Source: Lucinisca nassula | Taxonomy: Eukaryota > Mollusca > Bivalvia > Lucinida > Lucinidae | Assembly: GCA_963580285.1 (NCBI GenBank) | Contig: OY757015.1 | Span: forward strand, 151,154,082-151,218,081 | Direction of reading: 5' to 3' | Length of the DNA stretch: 64,000 bases | Shown: piece after piece, positions 39,601-51,600 of the stretch | Layout of the letters: each line of letters starts with the position of its first letter | Numbering within the stretch: position 1 is the stretch's first letter | Made by a program: the position numbers and the translations under genes | Notes under the pieces: generated by a model | Told to the model about the DNA's origin: nothing | What the model saw: only the letters and a program-made list of their open reading frames with translations | Database searches by the model: none

Positions 39601-42600
39601 ATCTGTATATTTGCCCTTGATAATGATTTTGACTATGAACAACAATGGACTTGTCCACATTCAAAGGTGGAAGAGTCTATTACAGAAACTTAGGCATGTT
39701 AGTGTTTAGATCCAGATCAGGTCATGGTAAATGAAAAGACGCTCACTTGCCTCATTACCATATAGTCGGTTAGAGTCTGACCAAATTTGAAAAGCATATT
39801 CTCTCTTTCAACTCTGAAATAAATCGGGTAACAGAGTTTGGAAATGAAATCATAACAAAGGAATGAAGCATAGCTAAAGAAATCCCTGCCTTCTGTGGGA
39901 TTTGAACCTGGGTCACTTGAGTTGACCTAATGTTGTTAAAAGAGCAGTCTGATCAGGATATGCACTGTTTGCATGGTTTTGTCACATCAGATGGTGAATT
40001 CTCCTTTTACCCTTGTCCCACTGAATAAATTGGTACAACCACACCCATTTCTGACTTACAACCAGTCGGATTACTTGATGTAATTTATTCCTACAAATTT
40101 ACAAACTTATATAAAAAAATGTAGATACTGATCAGAGGGCTTCTAATTCAAATCATTACGATAACTCAACCATACGACATTGTGCATTTTTCACATCTCC
40201 AAAATGGTTACTTTTCTTATGAAAATCCTTGATATTTTTCTTATAAATGCTCATAACATATGTTGTGTGTGCTCGTTAGAACAGCCTCATTGAGGCGGTT
40301 CTAACAAGTACCCACAACCTATGTCTTGGAGCAGAAATAAGAAAAATAATGAATACTCCCGTAAACCCCAGTTTTCTCCATATAAAGTGGGGTTTAGGGG
40401 GTCTTTATTTCACGGACTTGTTCACGTGATGATGGCTTCCTCTGAAGCTATGTGATCTGTGTCTTTCTCAGAAGCCATCTGATCTGTATCTACACTGTTT
40501 GCAAAGTTAGAGCATATCCTGTTTCAACAGGACAAGGGTTAATCTTGAACCTAGGTTGACTGAGTATTCCCTTTAAATAAGGTACATGTAGGTTTCTTTT
40601 CTAAATATAGGTGTACAAAAATAAAATAACTTAGCCCTTGTCCTGCTGAATATTCATATATGCCACACCCACTGCCGATTATCAACCAATCAGATTACTT
40701 GATACAGATTATTGCAAAAAATTCACAATCTGAATGGCAAACAATGTAGATCCTGATCAGATGGCATCGTCAGAAGCCATCTGATCTGGATCTTCATTGT
40801 TTGGAAAATAAGGCATATCCGGGCTCAGCAGGACAAGGGTTAAATTGTCTTTATATCTGTTTTCAGTTTTTACGTTGCTTCAATGAGACCCTACAGCAGA
40901 GAAGATGGGAACAGCCTATACTACCACCATCTCAACCTGGGGCTGTGGTAAGGGCAGAGCTTAACCATCTGATTGCTATGAAAATTCCGTAGCAGACGAC
41001 AGTCTATTTTTTTTTTTTTTTCAGAAAAAATAAGGCTTGACATTTCATGTGAATCATCTCCTTAGCAGAAGGCACATGCAATGTCAAGCCTTATTATATC
41101 AATATTGACATTTCATCTGAATTTCCATGCCAGCAGACAATTCAGGTGTAATGCATGCCAATCCTTATTTTCTTTGAAAAAAAGAAGATTAACCAAAACG
41201 GGTATCCTGGCAAAGAGTGCAGGCCCAGATCAGAAGCTGCAGAATGTGGCTGCTGATCAGAGCCTACACTGTCTCAAAAAGTTCAGCCATTTTCCAAACA
41301 AATTTTGTAGAAAACACAACCTGTCACTCCAAAATTTTTAAATGGACTCCTGCTATGAGGAGGAAGATTCCAGTTGGTACAAAAAGGGTTAAAATGCATT
41401 GGAAATGCCATCTTCTAGTCTTGATTATCACTTGAAGGGTTGAAAATAGAATGCACACTTAGTAGCAGCTCACCCAGACTCTTCAGGGGAATGGATACGT
41501 CTCGCATTCTGCACCTTTTTTCCAAGGGGAGACAAGTTCTGTAACTTCCTGTTTGATTTCCGGTACATTGAATTCCCTTTGTGGTAAGCATTTCAGATGA
41601 ACAAGATGGCCACGAGAGCTAAAAATAGAAAAACCTTTAAACCTTTAAACAACTTCTCCTCCTTAAACATGGATGGATTTTTAAATAATTTCACAGGAAT
41701 GTTCCTTTGGTGACTGTCTACCAAAATTGCTTGAACTGCTTAGCTCAGCTAAACAAGATGGCTGCCAGAGCTAAAAATAGAAAAAAAACTTTAAAAACAC
41801 TTCTCTTTCATAACTTGTGGACAGATTTTGAAATAATGCAGACCCTATACCAAAATTGCGTAAACTTTTCTCATCAGATGAACAAAGCGGCTGCCAGAGC
41901 TATAAATAGAACAGTCTTTAAAAGACCTCCTTAACCAGCTGATGTATTTTGAGATAATTTAACGAGAAGTTTCCTTTGGTGACCCTCTTCCCAAATTGCT
42001 CAAACGGTTCCTCTCAGGTGAACAGGATAGCTGCAAGAGCTAAAAATAGAAAAACCTTTAAACAACTTCTCATCCTTAATTGATGGATTTTGAAATAATA
42101 TAACAGGAATGCTCCTTGGGAGACCCTCTCCAAAATTGCTCGAACCGTTCCACTCAAACAAGATAGCCACTGGAGCTAAAAATAGAAAAAAACCATGAAA
42201 CTTCTCCTTCTTAACCAGTGGATTGATTTTGAAATAGTTTCACATTAATGTTCCTTGGTTGATCCTTTATCAAAATTACTCAAACTGTTCCACTTGGATG
42301 AACAGGATGGCCACCAGACCTAAATAGAAAATCCTTTAAAATACCTCCACCTTAACCATTAAATTTTGTGTTTGAAATAATTTCACTGGAATATTTCAAA
42401 GGGGACCCTCTTCCAAAATTTCTCAAACCCTTCCACTGGCCAACAGAGCTGAAAATAGGAAAATCTGTTAACAACTTCTCCTCCTAAACCTTTTGTTGTC
42501 GTTTGAAATAATTTCACTGGAAAGTTCGTTTGGTGACCCGCTACCATAATTATGCAATCTGTTCTGCTCTGATGAACAAGATGGCTAATAGAGCTAAAAA

Positions 42601-45600
42601 TATTCAAACATTTAAAGGACTTCCTGTCCCAAACTGATGGATTGAATTTGAAATAGCTTTAAAGGAATGTTCCTCGGATGATCCTTTACCAAGATTGCTC
42701 AAACGCTTCCACTCTGAAGAACAAGATTGCCTCCAGAACTAAAAGCAGCAAAACATTTAAACGACTTCTCCTAAACCAGTGGATGAGTTTTAAAGTAATT
42801 TCACAGGAATTATCCTTGGATGATTCTCTACAAAAATTGCTCAAACCGTTCCGTTTTCATAGGACTGTTCATTTGCAGTAATTTTAATTTGAGTGTACTT
42901 TCAAATGTTTGAAAAAAAACAAACAAAAAAAACAATAGCAATTATTCAGTTTTAACATTGCATAACATGTGAATCTGTTTCACAAGGCCATGAATTTTTC
43001 CTTGTATCCTGCTTGCATGTGAATCCTTTTATGGTATCAGGATGCAGTCATGCTGGAGCTTATCATGTAAACAAGTCTTTTTAATGAAGGAACGCTCCAC
43101 TTTATATAGAGAAAACTGGAGTTTACAGGGTAATACATTTTTTTTCTTATTATTGCTCCAAGACTTCAGTTCAAATAGGCGGTTCCAACGAGTATTCATA
43201 TCCTATGTTTGGAATATAAATAAGAAAAATATCACAAACTTTCGGCAGAAAAATTACCTGAGAAATGAAAGAGTGTACTGTGCCACAAGGATGTGTTATT
43301 GTAATGGTCTTTCTGTTTACAGGGTGCTCGTCACCGACCTGGTATTGTTGGTATAGAGAGGTCTATTCAACAGAAACATAAAGATACTGACAAATCAATA
43401 TCACAGTCTTTCCATGATCTACAGAATTTAATGGAAAAGGTGAGTTTAGTTTGCACAACCATGCGATGAGGAAACCGGTTTAAACCATTATTCTGCTATT
43501 CACTACAACCCCTACCCTTGCAAACAGTGTAGATCCAGATCAGATGGCTACTGAAGAAGCCATCTGATCAGGATCTACAATGTTTGTCATTCAGTTTGGG
43601 AATTTGAATGAATAAATTATATCAAGTAATTTGATTGGTTGAAATGTAAATAGGTGGGGCTAAATTCATTTATGCAGCAGGATAAGGGTTAAACATTTGC
43701 TAACAATAAAGGTGCAGACCAGCCTGCACATCTGGATCTTAATCTTAGTTGTCACTGCTTGGATAATACAGTTGATTCTTGCACACCAGACAAGGAAATC
43801 TGCGATTTTACCCTGGGATAGAAATTTATGTTCTGACCCTGGTGTTCCGACCCCAAATCAGATATAATTGCGTGTTTGATAAATGTACTGGTTGATTATG
43901 ACCTTATGTGCGCCGTCGTTAAGGTTGATGTCATGCACGATCCGTGACGTCACTTTACGTTCCTCAGTGTCAACACAATATGGCGGACGTTGGTGACCGA
44001 AGTGACTGCAGCATTAAAATTCCGCGCTAAGAAATGGAAGGTATGCAAGAAAAAGAATCCTATATGGGTGTGAGGGGTGGATGGAAAAAATTCGTCCCTC
44101 GGGATCACTGTCCGGCATCACTCGGCAAGCCTCGTGATGCTGGACAGTGTCCCTTGGGACGGATTTTTCCATCCACCCCTCACACCCATATAAGATTCTT
44201 ATACTCTCGTCTCAAACACTGATATTCCAAACTTGTCAAACTAAATTTTCGGCCCCGCCCGTCGGGGCTTGAAGAAATAGATGGGCTGCATGATGCTTCC
44301 ACGCAGAGCTGAAACCGATAGCACACAAGTACTGGTAAACCACCTAGAGGATCTAAGCCTGCCCAGGCAAAGCGGCGTGAGTCAGACCTAGTGATTGCCC
44401 TAAAGCGGAACAGCGGGGCGCAGCGCCCCGGTGCCCTAAATTCCCGCCCTCTTGCCCTAAAATTTGAAATTTTGACCCCTTTTGCACCCCGCATTGCCCT
44501 TTACGCCAATTAAATGTGCCCTGCAAAAGACCTAATCTTTTCACCGTTTATCCAATAATCACGGGACAGTCATGCGTAATTACCGACACGCGACAATCGC
44601 AATAAATACACACAATGTAAAATACCTATGTTGTGATCAGTCGAGTGTATGGTATGGTTCCCGTTTTATTCGCCTATACAAATGGCAATAACCAGGAAAT
44701 TTATTAATGACCGCATTTGTTGACAAGAGGTCTCGATCACCCAAATTTAGGGCCGAAATTCGGCCCCATTCCAAATGCCATAAAGTATCCAATCCGGAAG
44801 ACGAATTTCCAATCTGGCCAAGCACACTTTGTCCAAAAAATGTTGCATTTCTTCCAAAACTCTCTCAATAAATGCATGGTGTACAGTTTTAGTAATGCTA
44901 TTAAGTTTTACCATTCATTCTACGATGTAGTTTTTACGTATGTACCCCACCCACTACATTACGGATTTTTAGGACCCAAATATGCTCACTCTAGTTTTTT
45001 TTAGCCAGATATTTTGTTACAAATAAAATAAATGATGATTTTTTTACAATTTGAAGAAAAAGTATTAAAGTTTTGCTTCAGAACAAAGTCGCCAGATGCA
45101 CTGAAATGTGTGTCCTCCTTCAGGTCCGCCACTACGCTTTTAATTAAGGTAGCAGTCACCAAAAATGTCATAACGTTTAGATGAAGGGCAAAATGGACAA
45201 AAAAATTTAAAACTACAATCATTCTGTGTAATAATCGTTTTTGTTCTGTGTTTTTTGTCTTGTATGAACTTGAATGAATATAAGGAGGCCCAGGTACTTC
45301 TATCTATCTCTATCTTCCGATTTCGCTTTAACCCTAGGAGGGGAAACAGAAGGGGCATGTTATGTACATACACTCCAGTTTTGCAGGATGAAAGCCTACA
45401 CAGTAATCATGTGATTACGGTAGGGTTCTTTAACCTGCACAGGGATGGGTCTCCCTGCACAGGGGGCCTCCATTTAACGTCCCGATACGAAGGACGGTGC
45501 ACTTGACATTCATCCCTGCAAATGAAGCCAATGGAGCATGTGTACGGACACCGAAATTTTATCAACGCTGCCGGGGATTGAACCCGGGTCCTCTAGCATC

Positions 45601-48600
45601 AGAGGCAAGTGCACTAACCACAGAGCTATCATGCTCCACATGAAGAATGATATTCATAGTTACCGCATGTTTTGTATTCATAGTAGAATTACCCTAGTTT
45701 AAATTTTTTGGATAAAATGCTTACTGCAGTCACCGTCAGGAAGTGTCTTTCAAGTATAATTATCTTACCTAACCATTTACGGGCCCTTGAATATTGATCC
45801 AGATCCCAAACATTTGAGAGTTTGGGCCCAGTGGCTGGTTAAGGTTTATCCCTGTTGTTTATTCCACAGTCTACTGTCTGGCATAATTATAAGGCCTGCT
45901 CTTCAAATAACAATGCCATTAAAGAAAACCTTTCAGTGTTTGTAGTACATTTTCCAAATTTCAGTCAAAATGTCGATAATTTTCCCAATTCTAAAGGCCC
46001 CATCCCCATTCCCTAAAAGGGGTGCAAGATCCCTGCCTTGCCCTCTTTGTCAAGAGTCTGTGTAAGGTGTGCCCTTATGATATGCAGTGCCGCGTTGCAA
46101 AAATGCCCTTTTTTGGAGTAGCACCCTGCCCTTATTTCAGTCTGCGGGAAACACTAAGACCATCCATGCTTATAAACCCTATTGGTTTCATTGGGTGACA
46201 GGGCTTGAGATGTCATTTCATCTCATTGGCAGGTAAAAGTCCCACAAAATTGGAAGCAATGTCTCTAAAATGACCTATACAGTGTTGACGGGGACATTAA
46301 ACCTCAAATCAAACAAACAAAACAAACTAAATTTTGACCACTATATGTTCATTACCGACCCATTGGGGCTTGAAGAAATAGATGGCTGCATGATGCTTCC
46401 TTGCAGAACTGAAACCGACCTCACACAAGGACTGGTAAACCACTTTGAAGGTCTAAGCCCGTCCAGGCAAAGTGTTGGACCATCCAGGCTTATGAACCCT
46501 ATTGGTTTCATTGGGTGACAGGGCTTGACATGTGCGTTCATCTCAATGTAGGATAAAAGTCCCAAAAAATTCGAAGCAGCATGTCTAAAATGACCTATAC
46601 AGTGTTTATGGGAACGTTAAACCTCAAATCAAACAAAACCTCAAACAACTTTTATCGCAAACCAAAATTCCAAGTCCATTGGAGTTTGAGATAATGAGAG
46701 CTGACTGTATAATACTTCTGGAATTTCAAGACTCATTATTGTCGATGTAGTTTAGCTGTTTGTGTCATTTTTATGTGGGTGAAAGTAGACCTGCAAATTT
46801 AATTTGAAATCACAAAATAATATTCAGTAAGTTACATCTCAGACATATGAAATACAGCTTGTCATCTTGGTGGCCATACGTATGTCTTTTCAGTATATGC
46901 CATAGTGTCCCTTTTTAGCTCACCTGGGCCGAAGGCTCCAGGGGAGCTTATAGTATAGTGGGTCGTCCGTCCGTCGTCCGTCCACACTTTTGAGCAGCTA
47001 TATCTCTGTATCCTGCAGGCTGATCTCAATCATTTCTCATCTGTAGCATGCCTCTGGTGGGGCATTGATGACATAAACTTTTTTTTGAAATCGCTCTAAA
47101 ACTTTGGTTCCTATGGCAACCACAAGGTCCCATAGACTTACATAGCACTTACTATGGGAAAATGCTTGTCATCACCGTAGCGCCTTCAGTTTTGATCGGA
47201 TCTTTCTGAAACTTATATGTAAGGTGACTGGGGATAAAAACTCGGATGAGTTAGAAAACTGGCCAAGTCGGCCCATTTATCATAGAGTTACGTCCCTTTG
47301 CTTGCTGAAAATGCCCATTTTCGACCTTGTCATCACCGTAGCCCCTTCAGTTTTGATTGGATCTTTCTGAAACTTATATGGAATGTGGCTGGGGATAAAA
47401 CCTCGGTTGAGTTCGAAAACCGGCCAAGTCCGCCGATTTATCATAGAGTTACGTCCCTTTGATTGCTGAAAATGCCGATTTTTGACCTTGTCATCACCGT
47501 AGCCCCTTCAGTTTTGATCGGATCTTTCTGAAACTTATATGTAAGGTGGCTGTGGATAAAATCTCGGATGAGTTCGAAAACCGACCAAGTCGGCCCTTTT
47601 ATCGTAGAGTAACGTCCCTTTGATTGCTGAAAATGCTGATTTTTGACCTTGTCATCACTGTAGCCCTTTCAGTTTTTATCGAATCTTTCTGAAACTTATA
47701 TGTAAAGTGGCTGGGGATAAAATCTCGGATGAGTTCGAAAACCAGCCAAGTTGGTCCATTTATCACAGATTAACGTCCCTTTGATTGCTGAAAAGCCGTT
47801 TTTTGACCTTGTCATAACCGTAGCCCTTTCAGTTTTGATCGGATCTTTCTGAAATTTATATGCAAGGTGGCTGGGGATAAAGCCTCGGATGAGTTCGCAT
47901 ACCAGCAAAGGTGGCCTATTTATCATAGAGTTAGGTCCCTTTGATTGCTGAAAATGTTGATTTTTGACCTTGTCAACACTGTAGCCCCTTCAGTTTTGAT
48001 CGGATCTTTCTGAAACTTATATGTAAGGTGGCTGGGTATAAAACCTCAGATGAGTTCGAAAACCGGCCAAGTTGCCCCATTAACTATATAGTTATGTCCC
48101 TTTGATGGCTGAAAATGTCGATTTTTTACCTTGTCATCACCGTAGCCCCTTCAGTTTTGATCGAATCTTTCTGAAACCTATATGTAAGGTGACTGGAGAT
48201 AAAACCTAGGATGAGTTTGAATACCGGCCAAGTTGGCCCATTTATCATTGATTTACGTCCCTTTGATTGCTGAAAAGGCCGATTTTTGACCTTGTCATCA
48301 CCATAGCCCCTTCAGTTTTAATCAGATCTTTCTGAAACTTATATGTAAGGTGGCTGGGGATAAAATCTTGGATGAGTTCGAAAACAGGCCAAGTCAGCCC
48401 ATTTATCGTAGAGTTATGTCCCTTTGATGGCTGAAAATGTTGATTTTTGACCTTGTCATTACCATGGCCCCTTCAGTTTTGATCGGATTTTTCTGAAACT
48501 TATATGTAAGGTGGCTGGGGATGAAACCTCGGATGAGTTCGAAAACTGGCCAAGTCGGCTCATTTATTATAGAGTAACATCCCTTTGATTGCTAAAATGC

Positions 48601-51600
48601 CAAATTTTGACCTTGTCATCACCGTAGCCCCTTCAGTTTTGATCGGATCTTCCTGAAACTTATATGTGAGGTGGCTGGGAATAAAATCTTGGATGAGTTT
48701 GAATACTGGCCAAGTCTGATCGGATCTTTCTGGAACTTACATGTAAGGTGGCTGGGAATAAAACCTCAGGTGAGTTCGAATACCGGCCAAGTCGGCACAT
48801 TTATCATAGAGTGACGTGCCTTTGATTGCTGAAAATGCCTATTTTCGACATTGTCATCACTGCTGCCCCTTTAGTTTTGAACGGATCTTCATGAAACTTA
48901 CAAACAAGGAAGTCAGGCAGAAAGCTTGGAGGAGTTTGAAAACTTTTGTTTTTGAACTTGTCATCACCATAGCCACTTCAGTTTAGATCGGATCTTCTTA
49001 GCAAGTCAGGAATAAAAGCTTGATTGAGTTTGAAAACCGGTGAGGTCAGCCTGTTTATCATAGAGTTACATTCTACTTGATTTTCAGAAAATGCTTACCC
49101 TGTCATCACCATGTCCTCCCATAAATAAAAATCAAAAATGAGTTCCTTTAAGAGCAATGAAAACATTCATTAGAAAGAAGATGGGTCATACTACGTAGTT
49201 TCGGCTAATAAAACCTCATCAGTGACCCTGTAATGATCCGGCAAAGAAAGCCAGAGGAAACATACTGCAATTTTGCAATAAAGCCTTCAGTAAAGGTTGG
49301 CACTTCCTTAAACTTTGAATCTGTTAGCTCAGGTGAGCGATACAGGACCAAGCTAGCTTGGTCCTCTTGTTTGTGACATTGGCAAACAGTGGATACCCAG
49401 ATCCAATGACACAGAATGCAGTGACTGATCTGGGAAACACTGTTTGCTCAAAGTACACACTGTTTACAACTTACCTCAAACAAAACAAACCTGACTCCCC
49501 TATAATTGGAATCGAACCACTCCAAACTTATAAGATGGGAAAGTCCATTGTCATATATGGGTTAAAATAAATTTGTCTGTTTTCAGGCCAAAGAAATGGT
49601 ATCCCTGTCAAAGACAATTGTTACAAAAATACGAGACAAGCAAGGAGATATTACAGAAGATGAGGTATGGAGTAGGGATAAGTTGTTGGGATAGAGAAGA
49701 TGAGGTATGGAGTAGGAATAGGTTGGTGGGATAGAGAAGAGGTATGGAGTATGGATAAGTTGATGGGATAGAGAAGATGAGATATGGAGTATGGATAAGT
49801 TGATGGGATAGAGAAGATGAGGTATGCAGTAGGGATAAGTTGGTGGGATAGAGAAGATGAGGTATGCAGTAGGGATAAGTTGGTGGGACAGAGAAGATGA
49901 GTTATGCAGTAGGGATAAGTTGGTGTGATAGAGAAGATGAGGTATGGAGTAGGGATAAGTTGGTGGGACAGAGAAGATGGGGTTTGTAGCAGGAATAAGT
50001 TGGTGGGACAGAAAAGATGAGGTATGGAGTAGGGATAAGTTGATGGAACAGAGAAGATGAGGAATGGAGTAGGGAAAAGTTGGTGGGACAAAGAAGATGA
50101 AGTATGGAGTAGGGAAAAGTTGGTGGGATAGAGAAGATGAAGTATGGAGTAGGGAAAAGTTGGTGGGACAGAGAAGATGAGATATGGAGTGGGGATAAGT
50201 TGGTGGGATAGAGAAGATGGGGTATGGAGTAGGTATAAGTTGGTGGGACAGAGAAGATGAGGTAAGGATTAGGGATAAGTTGGTGGGACAGAGAAGATGA
50301 GGTATGGTCTAGGGAATAAGTTGGTGGGACAGAGAAGATTGAATTGTGTCTAAGACAAAGTTTAAATTGAATACACAGAAAGCTCAGGGAATATGTAAAC
50401 TTTATGAACACATGCATGGAGGTGTGTGTTTTGGCTCAAAATATGGGGGATTGGGAGGGGGATGGCGGGGGGCTTGGGGGGGGGGGTGCAGGTGTAGAAA
50501 CTGGATTACCTGAAGGAAACTGTTGCACTTGAATTGATGACCATTGACCTCAATCAAATTGTTCAAAATTAACAACAGTGTTTGTTAATTATCATTAAAA
50601 CTTTGATCATTAATTATGGCATGTACACATATTGTTGCTGAAAAAATGCAAGAGTAATATGCTTGAACACTAAACATTTTGACCACTTTCAAGCTTGCTA
50701 AGCTACTGTAATGATCCTAAGTATTGGGACAGATAGGCCTTAGCAAACAGTACAGACCCAGATCAGACTGCTCCTGCATAGCTAGACGAAAATTGTTGTG
50801 TTCTCAAATATCAGGGCTACTTTTAGAGAAAAGATTCATTTCCAGGGGGAGCAAGTTCTTTTCTTTAAGTGAGTGAGTGTTTGAGTTTTATGTCCCACCA
50901 ACAGCTAAGGTCATAGGGAGACGGGGCCTCGGTTTAAAGACTCATCCGAAAGTTTGGAGAAGCCCGGGATCGATCCTGCGACTCCTGGTTTACAAGGCGA
51001 AGAGTAACCACTACACCACAGAGGCTTCTAGCATCCCCTTTGGTTTTAAGAAATATGCTTACAGTCAAACTTCGATGGCTCGAAAACCGATGGCTCATTT
51101 ACCATGGCTGAGTCGAACCCGTTTTTGAGTCCCTAGGGAATTCCTCTGCATAAGAAAAAGTGTGGGATAATTAAGAAGATTTTCGACTTTTATCTTGCAA
51201 ATGTATGCTGTGTGTACTCATTAGAATAGCCTCAATGAGGTGATTCTAATGAGTACACACAGCGTACATTTATGTTACAGAACACCGAAAAGAAGTCCGA
51301 AAATACCCCCGTTATGTTTTCTGAAAGTATGCAACAGTGGCTCGAACTACCGCTGTTTCGAACAAATTACTATGGTCTTGAAGGGGTTCGAGCCATCGAA
51401 GTTCGACTGTATTTAGTGGTGATTTCTCTTGATTGCAAAGAAGCTTCAATGATGTAATGGTTTAGTTACTTGCCTCGTAAACCAGGCATCATGGCCTTAG
51501 CTACCTCTCCAGACTTTTGGACGAGTCTGTTAACCCATGTGACATACATGTTGGTGGGACATAAAACTCACACACACACAATCTTGTAATTGCGAATTTC

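Larger units (their letters stand above)
44254..46325 (+). repeat. S5 retroposon split by a 1.77-kb DNA element
   Basis: The first half (44254-44388, ends gcgtgagtcagacc) and second half (46162-46325, starts atccatgcttataaaccc) join perfectly when 44389-46156 and one AGACC are removed. Confidence 0.92.

Noticed and set aside
44637..45373. Several 60-95 codon frames inside the hAT-like element as a transposase
   Set aside because: No hAT dimerisation motif or RNase H-like residues are seen; part overlaps the nested SINE.
49651..50417. Two long minus-strand frames (146 and 171 codons) of [16 protein letters not shown] repeats
   Set aside because: They are translations of the 40-bp minisatellite, whose unit shifts frame every copy. 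There is no gene signal, and the sense strand is VPS36 intron 7.
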